Assembly: GCF_035594125.1 (NCBI RefSeq)
Contig: NC_087151.1
Span: forward strand, 20,803,753 to 20,867,752
Source: Scylla paramamosain
Lineage: Eukaryota; Arthropoda; Malacostraca; Decapoda; Portunidae
Length of the DNA stretch: 64,000 nucleotides
Direction: 5' to 3'
The notes under the pieces were generated by a model. It saw nothing but the letters and a program-made list of their open reading frames with translations. It was not told the DNA's origin and searched no databases. The stretch's first letter is position 1, and each line of letters starts with the position of its first letter. Shown piece by piece: positions 10,478-20,431 of the stretch. Both the position numbers and the translations under genes were made by a program.

Positions 10478-10995
10478 TTAATATGCTTCCCAGATGTCGC
10501 CGATCCCGCCGCCTATCAGTTTACTTTGTTGAGCTGTATTTTTGATGGCGCCCGCGGGGAGTTGCGCCAAGTGAAGTAGCATTGATAATAATGGACGCTC
10601 ATCGGCTGAAATTTTTTTCACGTCCCCCTTTCTGTTGCCGAGTACTCGTATGAGATCAAACATGCTTATCCCCAAAAATGGCAGAAGTAAGTTACCATGA
10701 TCATCCCGTGAAATCCCAGGTTTATCCTCCAATAATTTCAAGAGAGATAAACCGTATTCTCTAAAGGAAGGTGGAACAGCAACTCGAATTAAATCATCCA
10801 AGGGCGGATTGACAGGCGCGCGTCACGGCAGTGCCACAGTGGAGGCGACAGTGGTAGCGGTGGCCGGCGGCAGAAGTGAAGTTGTTTTTTTTTCTTGACT
10901 TGTTTTGTCGTGAATCGGTGCGGAGTTGCAACGTCGGCCAGTTTAAATTTACACCTCTCGACAACTGAGATGGGAACTAAATAATATTCCTTCAT
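10478..10995 (-). pseudogene. Conserved Polinton ORF of unknown function (frameshifted)
   Basis: Starts at ATG 10995-10993 with MKEYYLVP. That frame runs to a Lys-rich stretch and then loses sense. A second frame, from about 10801 to the TAA at 10480-10478, carries DDLIRVAVPPSFREYG, then KPGISRDDHGNLL and GISMFDLIRVLGNRKG, and a C-terminal helix. This order (MKEY-like start, a P.FR.YG segment, a G....D..G.L. segment, a DL-rich segment) matches a recurrent Polinton/adintovirus protein with no assigned function. It may be virion-associated, which is my inference. The frames differ by one base, so a frameshift lies around 10800-10890. Its ATG overlaps the stop of the preceding ORF as ATGA. Confidence 0.6.
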
Positions 10996-11330
10996 CTATG
11001 TAGTAAACTTGTAGTAAACACGGCTATAGGGAGTAACGCAGCCAATATGCTGCCACCTCGTTTGGAGATTAGAATGGCTTTTTTTTCTTGTACACGAGCG
11101 TCTTCTTCAAGGCTACAGTGCGAATATCACTCTTGAATTTTTTCCAGGCGGTTAATGATGGAATCATCGTCCGTCAGGCGTTTCTTCAAAAAAGTTGGCG
11201 AATATTTCCAAGATGCAATTGACTTCGTGCTTATTCAAACTCTCCAAGACCTGCTTCCGCAATTTAGGGGAGACGTGAGAGAGGAGGAAAACAAAATCCT
11301 TGTACTTCTATATCAATGGTTTTTCCTCAT
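10992..11330 (-). pseudogene. Small Lys-rich/Gly-hydrophobic Polinton protein (fragmented)
   Basis: Readable in pieces. One frame gives FLLSHVSPKLRKQVLESLN and a helical continuation with FANFFEE. A shifted frame gives a short Lys-rich helix. The last frame gives a Lys-rich stretch, then ISKRGGSILAALLPIA and the TGA at 10994-10992. A helical domain, a basic stretch, an RGG turn and a hydrophobic C-terminus are typical of a small protein recurrent in Polintons and adintoviruses; its role is unknown. A poly-A run of eight near 11079-11086 is one likely frameshift site. A start ATG at 11330-11328 overlaps the integrase stop as ATGA, but its first codons soon hit TGA, so an early frameshift or nonsense change is needed to link it to the rest. 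About 110 codons. Confidence 0.5.
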
Positions 11331-12357
11331 TCATTTCTTACTAAGTTGTCCGCATCTATCTAAATGTCAAATTTATCTGGACGAAATACTTTCTTTTACC
11401 TCGCTCGACCTTTGATCGTAATATATCGACCTGGTAATGTGTCGGAAGAGAGGAATTGATTAATTCTTCCTTGTAGAATGCACCAGTCATGTCCTCATCT
11501 ACCAAATCCCTTATGTAATAAATAGGGATTTTATGTGAGTAATCCACATGACTTATCTTAAAAACCTCCTCAATATTGTTGACGGTATAACCCTTATTGA
11601 ATTTAAATTGCGTTCGGGAACCACGTTGTAAGTGTACAATGTCTCCCAGGTGGTGGTGACAGGTGGTGGAGGTGGTGAACCTGGGCCGGTGTTTGGTTAT
11701 CACCCAAACCGCAGTGTTGGGTGTGATTGTACGTGTTTATTAGGGTGGGCAAGACGTTAATATACATCAGTGTATTGTTATGTGTGAGATATTTATTTAT
11801 TTTCGCCTTTATGGTTCGGATGACCCTTTCTGCCAAACTTGCCTTTGTTTCACGCGAGTAATTGGAATACAAGGTAATACCTTTCAAAGTTAGATATTTT
11901 TTCACTGCTTGATTATAAAATTCGGATCCCTGATCAGTAAAAAAGACGCGACACGCCTGTAAAACTTCCCGACTCCTAAAATTTTTTTTTTCAGCGCTTG
12001 CAGGCTACTGCGTTCAGATTTACTTGTCAGCGTTGCTACTTTCAAGTACCTGCTGGAAACGTCCAGGCAAAACATGATGTATCGAATGCCGCCACTGTGT
12101 CTGTGCAGCTTTGTAAAATCTGCCAAATCACAAGTTAAAATGACGGACGGTTTTAGGAGCGAGAATTTTTCATTGCGGAAAACGTTTCAGTGTCGGCTTG
12201 TGAGGCGTATAAGTGTGGACACCCTGCAAAATGACCTCACATCGCGGTGTGTTAGATTCTTATCGCTTTTCTTCCCCTCTCTGTAGAGTGTTTGCATGCC
12301 TCCTAAAGCCGCAGGATTCGTCATATCCCGATAAATTTCGTCCAAAACTGCGTTCAT
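11327..12357 (-). pseudogene. INT: Polinton retroviral-type (rve) integrase, frameshifted
   Basis: Catalyses element integration. Starts at ATG 12357, which overlaps the ATPase stop. The order seen is: an N-terminal helical segment with GGMQTLYREG; a linker near 12190 carrying a frameshift; then the catalytic core. The first Asp is in TCDLADFTKL (about 12135), the second in TDQGSEFYNQ (about 11930), and the Glu in ASLAERVIRTIK (about 11840), so the D,D-35-E triad is present. Between the first and second Asp the frame changes at an A10 run (11982-11991). A third shift near 11660-11700 leads into an SH3/chromodomain-like C-terminus (NNIEEVFKISHV, YYIRDLVDEDM). In the last frame a TAG stands where Trp is usual in that domain, and TGA at 11329-11327 ends it. 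About 340 codons. The catalytic residues persist although the frame is broken several times. Confidence 0.85.
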
Positions 12358-13010
12358 AGCAGATAGACTTTCTCACTGGGCGGCTCATCCACAATATTTG
12401 TGCGCAGTTGAATTTCTTTGGGTACGTTCGGGGATAAATCGCACCAAAAATAACCGTGATCTCGTCTAAGCACGACATTTTTATAAATTTCCATAAAGTG
12501 TTTGGCGTGCTCCTTTCCATAAAGTTACCTGCCCAGACATTCGATTTGATATATATCTCTGTTTTTCATAAGAATGTAATGCGAGGCATTTAAAGTTATC
12601 GTTCTAGCATACTTTCCGGGGAAAAAGACATTCTGCGCTATCATTATAACTGACAAATTTTTATGTCTCCCTTTGGTAAAGGCCTCTGCTATCGTTTGAG
12701 AATTGCCAGCCATGAGGAAATTGTCATCTAATATCAAAAGCGTGTGCGTTTGCGGATCGGCATATGGATTGTCATCATCCATCACGGGATCAATAATTTT
12801 CTCATGCACTTTGACCTTATCTTGAAAAGGAGAATTCTGCTCCAGCGAATGCAATGAGATGCCACAAATAATTCTGTTAAATCCATGCTGATATTTCTCT
12901 ATAATTTTATTGCAGAGGTGTGTTTTGCCGGAATTTGTATAACCTGCGATAACTATGCGTGTAGGATATCTGAAGAGAATCAGCATCTCTTTGCTAAATG
13001 TCTTGTCCAT
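12354..13010 (-). pseudogene. ATP: Packaging ATPase (FtsK/HerA, A32-like), one in-frame stop
   Basis: Packages the genome into capsids. ATG at 13010. Residues 1-20 precede Walker A, GYTNSGKT (residues 23-30). Walker B is LLILDD (91-96), followed by FTKGRHKNLSVIMIAQN (111-127) in the sensor region. An in-frame TAA at 12527-12525 (codon 162) interrupts the protein. The same frame then continues with conserved-looking sequence (KEHAKHFMEIYK, DHGYFWCDLSP) to TGA at 12356-12354. Full length would be 218 codons plus stop, the normal size for Polinton ATPases. This is the least damaged core gene. Its stop overlaps the integrase ATG (ATGA). TAA is one transition from CAA, so a single point mutation is enough to explain it. 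Confidence 0.88.
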
Positions 13011-13570
13011 GTTAAGTTCAGAGGGTCACTAAAAGACGCTTCGATATGTTTACAGTATTTATTGCTTAACCTTTATTTACATGGTCATATAGGTAACAGC
13101 ATAACCAGCCTCCCCAGATACATCCTCATCCCTGCCCTCTAATTATGGCGTGGATCTCTCCCGACTCACGCTTCTTCCTCAACCTCCTCTTCCCTCTCCT
13201 TAACCTAAGTACAAATGTTCTTACATTACCTCCTTCTCCTCCTCTTCCTCCTCTTTCTCTTCCTCCTCCTTATCCCACATGGACAGTACAAATGTTCTTA
13301 CATTACATGAACAATCCCTCTCATCCCCCTCCTTAACCACGTGGTCAATACAAATGTTCTTACATTACATGAATGGCAGCTGCTAGCCAACGTGGTCTCT
13401 CTCCACCCCTTAATTATGATGTGAATAATGTCGTGGAAAGTCTCTCCCGATCACGCCACAGTCCACTCATTATCCCATCCTCCCCCTCCCCCTCCTCCTC
13501 CTCCTCCTCCTACTCCACATCCTCTGCCACCTCCTCATCCATATCATTCTCCACATCTCTTTCCCGCTGA
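13011..13570. other. PolB-ATPase intergenic region with direct repeats
   Basis: A TACAAATGTTCTTACATTA element occurs three times (about 13210, 13286 and 13347). CTCCT-rich DNA and a TCTCTCCCGA.TCACG segment (about 13156 and 13444) recur. On the minus strand the 13440-13570 part reads as a very acidic Glu-rich frame that could be an alternative PolB tail after a frameshift. Two AATAAA motifs lie further downstream. No gene is recognised. Confidence 0.5.
13058..13077 (-). terminator. Two AATAAA motifs after PolB
   Basis: Minus-strand AATAAA at 13077-13072 and 13063-13058, downstream of the PolB stop and about 50 bp before the ATPase start. They are possible polyadenylation sites for the PolB transcript. 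The local sequence is A/T-rich, so chance is possible. Confidence 0.35.
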
Positions 13571-16222
13571 TCATTGTCGGGGTGGTAATACGTGAAAGCG
13601 TTTGCCGTCAAAATGTGACAATGTACGCTTTCGCATGTGAGTGGTACAAATTTACCCTTTCACATTTCTAATATTATAGCAATCCACCATTCCACATGCG
13701 ACATTATTAAGTGTTTCCGTATACTGCTGATGCAATATATTTTACTGATGGTGAGTTGGAATGCCTTTACCTCGAGATACTTGCTTGTCATCTTCCAACA
13801 GCAGCGAATACATCTTTGGTTTTAATAAGATTGCCTCTTTGATGAGCGTGGATCCGGTTTTAGATTTCAGCAAGCCTAGTTGACCCTTCCGCTCCCCATT
13901 AAAACACATGTCCTCTGAAGTAAAGTTACTGGTGTCAAGAAAATTTGCCAGGGGTCCATGTTTCAGTTCATCATTGAAGTTTGTAGGTATGTGTAGACTG
14001 AATATGAAACTGTCAGTATCTTCACAAGCTAATTTAGCTCTCTCCCCATAATTGGCTTTGATGACACGATACCATAAGTTGTACATATACTTCTCTGCCA
14101 CTTCTAAAATATGGTATCCCAAGTAATTTGGCGGACTGATTTTAATCGTATTCTTACTGTTGACGCATATGACTCGGTCCTCGCCTAATTGGTGTACCCT
14201 TTTAAAGGATAGATTTCTTGCATACTTCAGGAGAGACTTTCTTTTTGTCACTAATTTCTGTTAGAGGCCATACTTCACTTCAGATAACATGGATCTGCCA
14301 TAAACTGCGTTTGACATCAGTTTGCAAATGCGATTTTTAATGGTGCAGGTCTCATTTTTATGCTGAGTAACGTTCCTTTCTATGAAAGGTTTCAGGTATG
14401 GAGCCTGTCTAAAGCTATATATAGCATGGACACATTATATTTTGCAGTCCAAGTGAGAGTAAAAGTTGCAGCAATTCCAGACTGATGAGATGATCTTTCA
14501 GCCCCTTATGACTTGCCACGAGTTTACGATTTTTCCTCTCCAGCTTACGACCCTCAGCTTGTAACAGTCTTTTACTGTATGGCAAGATGTCATCTTCTGT
14601 AATATGTATGCAAAATGTCATCTTCTGTGTGCGAGGCACAGAGAGAACTCGTCCATGACCCGGGCCACGTCGGGGGAAACATCGCAGGTGTCAAAATGCA
14701 GCCAGTAACCGATGTCACCATCTGTCGCGTGATTCTGGATGCCAACTTCAAAAAAATCATCCATCTCTGACTGAGAAAGTTTTTTGATGTTGCCCATAGG
14801 CAGGGGGGGAACACATAACGGTTGCATATAATGAAATATAGTCCAGATAGAACACATAGGTTCCGGGTCCACCGTTGGGTTCGTGGTTTGACTGCAGGTG
14901 TGGTCTGACACAAGTTACAAAGCCTCCTCGTACATTTCTTTTGATCAGGTGATACATGTTAGGATCGTAAGGCGGATCAAATTGAACGCCTGTCGACTTT
15001 AAAAAAAGCGTCATAAGCATAAGAAGACAGTGACACATAATGTGCCACGTCCAGTCCATAAAATTCATGCAGGTATGATCTATATTTGAGATATGTGTCG
15101 GCTAATAACCCCACATCAATCTCACAATACAGTTTTATGTAATCACCTACAGTGTGACAGGATGCCATACTCCACACGCTTTCAGCGTGTTCATATTCTC
15201 CAGGTGACAGAGCCTTCTCCTTGAGCGTGTCATAAAATGCTTTGCGGGGTGGCAATTGCTGATCTTCTAAGCGGGCAAAGTCGGTGATGTACTCATAACA
15301 AAGAAACTGTTTTTGAGTCCAAATTACACGTGTTACATCCTCGGGGAGGTAATTCAGCATCTCCTGGGCGTAACGCGTGTCATAGCCCGCCTGCATGTGA
15401 TTCTGAGCGAGATGACTGAAGCCGGCATTCATAATGGAAAGCATGTCCTGAAACTGCAATTCCTTAATCCTTACTTTCAGTAAATGCGATTCTGACTTGG
15501 CAAGGATGTCCACGTGTGACTATGGCAACTGAAGGTCTTTTATGATTAAGGAGACGTCAAAGCTCATATTATGCGCCAGAGAAATGAGATATTTCCTCAT
15601 TTCACGACACTGGAGGTTGCATCGTGCGCACAATGCCCCCTTGTAATTATTTTGTGGTAATGAGTGGTCGTGATGTTTATGAGGTGGGGTTTTCACATTA
15701 AAGGGTTGACGGCAGAGTTCGCAGTGGCGCTGACGTTAGAAGTGGACTTCATCCTCTGCAGACATGCTAATTGGATAGCTAACTACACTTTCCTTGATGA
15801 TTCGGCAAGCTTTGGATAGACTATCAATGAAATTATTCACGGGATCTTCGCCGAAATAACTTCTCTTTTCCACGGCATCTCCATGCCTATTGATGATGAG
15901 ATACGAGTATCCAGTTGGCTCATGTTCAGCTGTCACAGCTCTATTCTCCTTAGGTTTTATCATAGTTTCAAAATAAGAAAAATGCTAAGTAGGCAGGCTG
16001 ATAGGTGTAGGCAAAATTTTTTAATTTTACTTTTTCAGCATCACCTGGAAAAAGAAGAGTTTGAGTGAAGTCGCAATGGCATTCGTAATCGCTCAAACTG
16101 ACAGACATTTGAACTGAGCTGAAACATATTTTGCAAAACTGATGAACCTCTAGGGTGGGAGAGCTACTCGACAATTTCTGGTGCAGCTTCTCCACATCTT
16201 TAATGAGCGTCATATGTCTTCC
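13571..16222 (-). pseudogene. POLB: Protein-primed family-B DNA polymerase, 5'-truncated and broken
   Basis: Replicates the element. The readable part starts about 16213, but the frame is open up to the satellite junction and the usual long N-terminus is absent. In order: a Cys-containing segment (CKICFSS); the ExoI region near 15965, where FET remains but a frameshift has removed the DxE Asp; a Cys/His knuckle (CELC, HDHS, CARCNLQC, about 15700-15610); ExoII (HNMSFDVSLI); ExoIII (YCEIDVGLLAD). Motif A is LDYISLY (about 14843), motif B KLMSNAVYGR (about 14305) and motif C EDTDSF (about 14014). The C-terminal SHFDGKRF segment ends at TGA 13573-13571. Breaks: a frameshift near 15965; TAA at 15738-15736; TAG at 15522-15520; shifts at an A/T7 run near 15001-15007 and a G7 run (14803-14809); a short duplication near 14587-14625; a shift near 14415; TAA near 14259; TAA at 13744-13742; another near 13642. 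About 880 codons remain. Confidence 0.9.
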
Positions 16223-17133
16223 GCCTAGAAAAAATATGTATTATAAATGTTTTGGAATTTGCTAGGTAATAAAACGTCAAAATGAATGCAAAGCACACTA
16301 TATTTCAAAATAAAATAACATTACCGAAAAACGTGGGTTTTGATGATTTTCAACTGTTTACGTGCCGAAACGCTAAAACGCATTCAAAACATAAGATTCA
16401 TTTATGGAGAAATCGAACAACTTCATTTTAAATGTATTTTTAGTGATTTTTGAGCTTGTTAGGTAACAAAACCCCAAAATGCAAGCAAAACACTCTATAT
16501 ACAATAATGAGATGACAGGTCCAGAAACGTTTCATTTGCGTATTTTTGAGCATATCAGCCACGAAAACACTAAAAAGCATGGAAAACACCCGATATAAGA
16601 AAATTAAAGAATATTACCAAAATCGTGTATTTTGACGGTTATTAAGCTTGTAACATACCAAAACTCTAAAATGGAAGCAAAAATACACTTCCTGGTGAAA
16701 AAGAACATTACAAAAAACGGATGTTTTGAGTCTGTTTGAGTTTATCAAAACGCCAAAACACATGGAAATATGCTAATATGTGGATACAATGATAATATTA
16801 CAAACGTATTTGACAAGAGTTTTTAAGGTTCACTGGTGCTGAAACGCTAAAACATATTAATATTACTTTATGTTTAGTAACAGAATGTAATTAACAAAAA
16901 TGTGCATTATGAGTCTTATTTACTGTGTTAGGCACCAAAACGACAAAATGCATAAAAAGAAATCTATATGAAGAAACAGAATTACAATACCAATAACCTG
17001 TATTATGAATGTTAGGTACCAAAACGCCAAAGTGCATACAAAGCACACGAAATTAGAAAAGAAAACATCACCAAAAATGTGTCTTTTTAGTGTTTTTCAA
17101 ACTAGTTACGTACCAAAACACTAAAACGCACGA

Positions 17134-17165
17134 AAATAAATAAATAAATAAATAAATAAATAAAA
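17134..17165. repeat. (AAAT)n microsatellite
   Basis: Seven to eight AAAT units in a satellite monomer. Similar AAAT runs recur downstream in A-rich segments of the ~1.07-kb units. Confidence 0.85.
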
Positions 17166-17529
17166 TGGATAATACAGAACAACTTCATCAAAAGAGTGTA
17201 TTTTAAGTGTTTCTTTCGTCTTGTTAGATACCAAACCTACAAAATGCATGGAAAGCATCCTATATCGGGTAATGAAACAATATTACCAGAAACCTGTCAT
17301 TTTCTTGTTTTGAGCATACAAGGCACCAAAAAGCTAAAAACATGGAAAACATCTCATTTGGGAAAACTAAACATTACTAACTAATCATGTATTTTAAATG
17401 TTTTTGAGCCTCTTACGTACCAAAACTCTAAAATACATGTAAAACACCATTTCAGGAGGAACAGAACAATATTGCCAAAAAACTTGTGTTTAGGGTTTTT
17501 TCGAGTTTATTAGGTACCCAAACCAGTCA

Positions 17530-19080
17530 ATATGGTGTGGTTTACACACATTTTATTGTTTTGGTATGTATGTTTAAATATTAAATTCAAAAACATTTAT
17601 TATATGTGAGCGGTGTTTTACATGCTTTTTAGCATTTTGCTACGTAGGAAGTCCATAAACATATAACACTCAAATTTTAATTTTCGTAATGTTCTTTTGC
17701 ATTAGAATATATGGTGTTTTCTATGTATTTTCGCATTTTTGTGCAATCTATATGTAGATTGCTCTTCATGCCTTTTAGAGTTTAGTTCCTTAAGGTCAAT
17801 GACACTCATAATACATGCGTCTGGTAATTACGTTCTTTTCACCATATAGGGTACTATGCATGCATTTTGTCGCTTCTGTACCTAATAAGCTCAAAAACAC
17901 TAAAAATAAACATTTTTGGTAATGTTATTCTGTTTTTCCATAAAGTGTTTTTAACATGCGTTATAGCATTTTGATACGTAAGAAGCTTCTCATCAATTAA
18001 ATAAAACTTTTTTGGAAATATTCTTTTGTATTCCAATATAGGGTGCTTTCCATGGATTTTAGTGTTTGCTGCCTAACACGCTAAAAAAAAAAAAAACACT
18101 ATAAAGACATGTCTCTGGTAATGTCGTTTCGCTTCCCCATATACAGTGCTGGATTTTGACGTTTTGATTCTTAACATTGTCAAAACAATAAAAAAAAAAA
18201 TAAAAACTCAAAATGCATGTTTTTGGTAAAGGTGTTCTGTTTCTCCATATATAAATTATTCACGCGTTTTTTACTCTTGGTGCCTAAGAATCTCAAAAAC
18301 ATACATACACGTTTCTGATAATATCATTTATTTCATCATATAGAGTAATATCCACATATTTTGATGTTTCCCTACCTAATAAGCTCAAAAATACTGGAAA
18401 CATACATTTTTACTGATGTTATTGTGTTTCCTCATAAAGGCTCTTTTGCATGCGTTTAGTGTTGCTATACGGAAGAAGCTAAAAAAAAAAACTCTAAAAC
18501 ACGTTTTTGGTTATGTTTTCCATTTTAATGCAGGGTGCTTTACATATTTTTAAGCATTTTCGTACCTAACACACTCAAAGATACTCAAAAGACACTTTTT
18601 CTGGTAATATCATTACGTTTCCTCAATATTGTGCTTTGCATGGAATTTGGCGTTTTGTTATATAACAATTTGAAAAAAAAAAATGAAAATAGATGTTTTT
18701 GATGATGATGTGTTTCTCCATATATAGTGCTATTCACGCGTTTTATAGTTTTGGTACCTAAAAAGTTCAAAAGCACTCATAATACACGCTTCTCGTAATG
18801 TCTTTCCTTTCCGTTTATAGGGTACTTTGCATACATTTGGTGTTTTGGTACCTGGTATTTTTGTTCTGTTTTAGCGTTTTGGTACCAAAGAAGCTAAAAA
18901 ACACTTGTAATACACGTTTCTTATAATATTGGTTTATTTTGTATATAAGGTTGTTTGCATGCATATTGGCGTTTTTATATGTAACAAGCTCAAAAACACT
19001 GAAAAGACACGTTTTTTGGTAATGCCGCATTGTTTACCTGTATAGAATGCTTCGCATGCTTTTCAACGTTTTGGTACTTA
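17530..19080 (-). repeat. Inverted satellite segment (~1.55 kb)
   Basis: Monomer landmarks appear as reverse complements (GTTTTGGTACGTA, TTTTGCATGC, CATAATACACGTTTCTCG-like). Orientation switches back at about 19083, the left edge of the ~18-kb duplicated block. Confidence 0.8.
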
Positions 19081-19955
19081 AGTGTTTTTAAGTGTTCCTT
19101 TAATACCGTTAAGTGTTTTAAGTGTTCCTTAAGTAGTAATTGATTTTCATAGGTACCAAGATGCCAAAATTCTGCCAAAATTCAGGGAATTTATGTGGAA
19201 AAAAGAACATTATCAAAAAAGTTAATTATAGCTCTTTTTTCGGATTTTTATGTACCAAACTATAAAGTGCATGCCACCTATATAGGGAAGTTAAACGACT
19301 TTACCAGAAATCTATCTTTTCAGTGTTTTTTCAGAATGTTAGGCACCAAAACGATAAATAATATGGAAGTCAGTCAATATGTGAATCCAAAACAAAATTA
19401 CTGAAAACGTGTCTTTTCAGTGTTTTACGTAGAAAAACTCTAAAACGGATGCAAACCAAAAAAATATGAAGAAATAGAATAACATTACCAAAAAGTGTTT
19501 TTGAGCTTTTTAACTACAAAAAACGTGCAAATGGATGGAAAGCACTCTATATTAGGAAGCAAAAGGACATTACGAGAAACGTGTATAATGAGTGTTTTAT
19601 AGTTTCACAAGAACCACAAGGCAAAAAACGCAAAAACTCGTGTATATAGAGAAGTTTCTTACATACCAAAACGCTAAATCTCATGAATAACACTTTTAAT
19701 TGAAAAACAGAACTACCTTACCAAATGTGTGTATTTTGAGTAATTTTCACATTCTTAGTTACGAAAATCCCAAATTACATGCGAAACTAGCTTTATGTGG
19801 GAAAAAAAATGACATTACCAGAAAATTGTCTTTTGAGTGTTGTTGAGCGTTATATGCAATAAAACACTAAAAAGCAGAACAATCACATTATTTTACGAAG
19901 AACTTGCCTTTAAGTGTTTTTAACTCCTCACATACCAAAACGCATGCAAAACAAC

Positions 19956-20431
19956 AGAGGAGAATGACTAAAAGGATTCAGGGGATGAGGAGTATTCCTT
20001 ACGAAGCGAGGTTGAAGCGGTTAAATTTACATTCTCTAGAGAGACGTAGGTTAAGAGGGGACCTGATAGAAGTCTTTAAGTGGTATAAGGGTTATAACAA
20101 GGGAGATGTAAGCAAAATTCTTAGGATCAGCAACCAGGGTAGAACAAGAAATAACGGGTTCAAGCTTGAAAAATTTAGGTTTAGGAAGGAGATTGGAAAA
20201 AAATTGGTTCTCAAATAGAGTGGTAGATGAGTGGAACGGACTCAGTAATCATGTAGTTAGTGCTAGGACACTAGAGAGCTTTAAGAGAAGATTAGACAAG
20301 TTTATGGATGGGGATAGCAGATGGAAATAGGTAGGTGTGTTTCATGCAGGGACTGCCACGTGTAAGCCTGGTCGCTTCTTGCAGCTTCCCTTATTTCTTA
20401 TGTTCTTATGCTCTTATGTTCTTCTTATGTT
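19956..20431 (+). mobile_element. CR1-like LINE 3' fragment
   Basis: About 475 bp. It starts inside the C-terminal coding part (AGGAGAATGACTAAAAGG) and ends in a 3' tail of TTATGTTCTTATG-like repeats. The encoded piece reads RRMTKRIQGMRSIPYEARLK, then LHSLERRRLRGDLIEVFKW, the conserved C-terminal region after the reverse transcriptase in this LINE type, followed by a frameshift near 20190-20220. It is 5'-truncated and inserted in a monomer at GCATGCAAAACA. The matching monomer in copy 2 (about 38292) is uninterrupted, so this insertion postdates the duplication or was lost cleanly from copy 2. Confidence 0.85.

Larger units (their letters stand above)
4940..16222 (-). mobile_element. Degraded Polinton/Maverick (adintovirus-like) element
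   Basis: A mixed-composition block, visibly richer in G+C than the flanking satellite. It carries the diagnostic Polinton set on one strand: family-B DNA polymerase, HerA/FtsK-type packaging ATPase, retroviral-type integrase, penton-like minor capsid, pX-like protein and double-jelly-roll major capsid. Gene identity rests on motifs and family resemblance described under each gene. Every recognised core gene has at least one frameshift or in-frame stop, so the element is not functional as sequenced. I found no terminal inverted repeat pair or target duplication. The right end cuts into PolB, and the left limit is uncertain (about 4825-5700). Confidence 0.92.
16223..19082. repeat. Satellite block 2 with a large inverted segment
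   Basis: The same ~97-bp monomers resume immediately after the Polinton, in plus orientation to about 17520. The array then reads as the reverse complement until about 19080, with no unique sequence between. An (AAAT)n run lies near 17134-17165. No genes. Confidence 0.88.

Noticed and set aside
11155..11415. Plus-strand frame of 86 codons as a gene
   Set aside because: Antisense to the small Polinton ORF and the integrase C-terminus; no recognisable motif.
4825..16222. Terminal inverted repeats and target-site duplication for the Polinton
   Set aside because: Comparing the left-border sequence with sequence near 16200 gave no match; the right end is missing, so no pair can be claimed.
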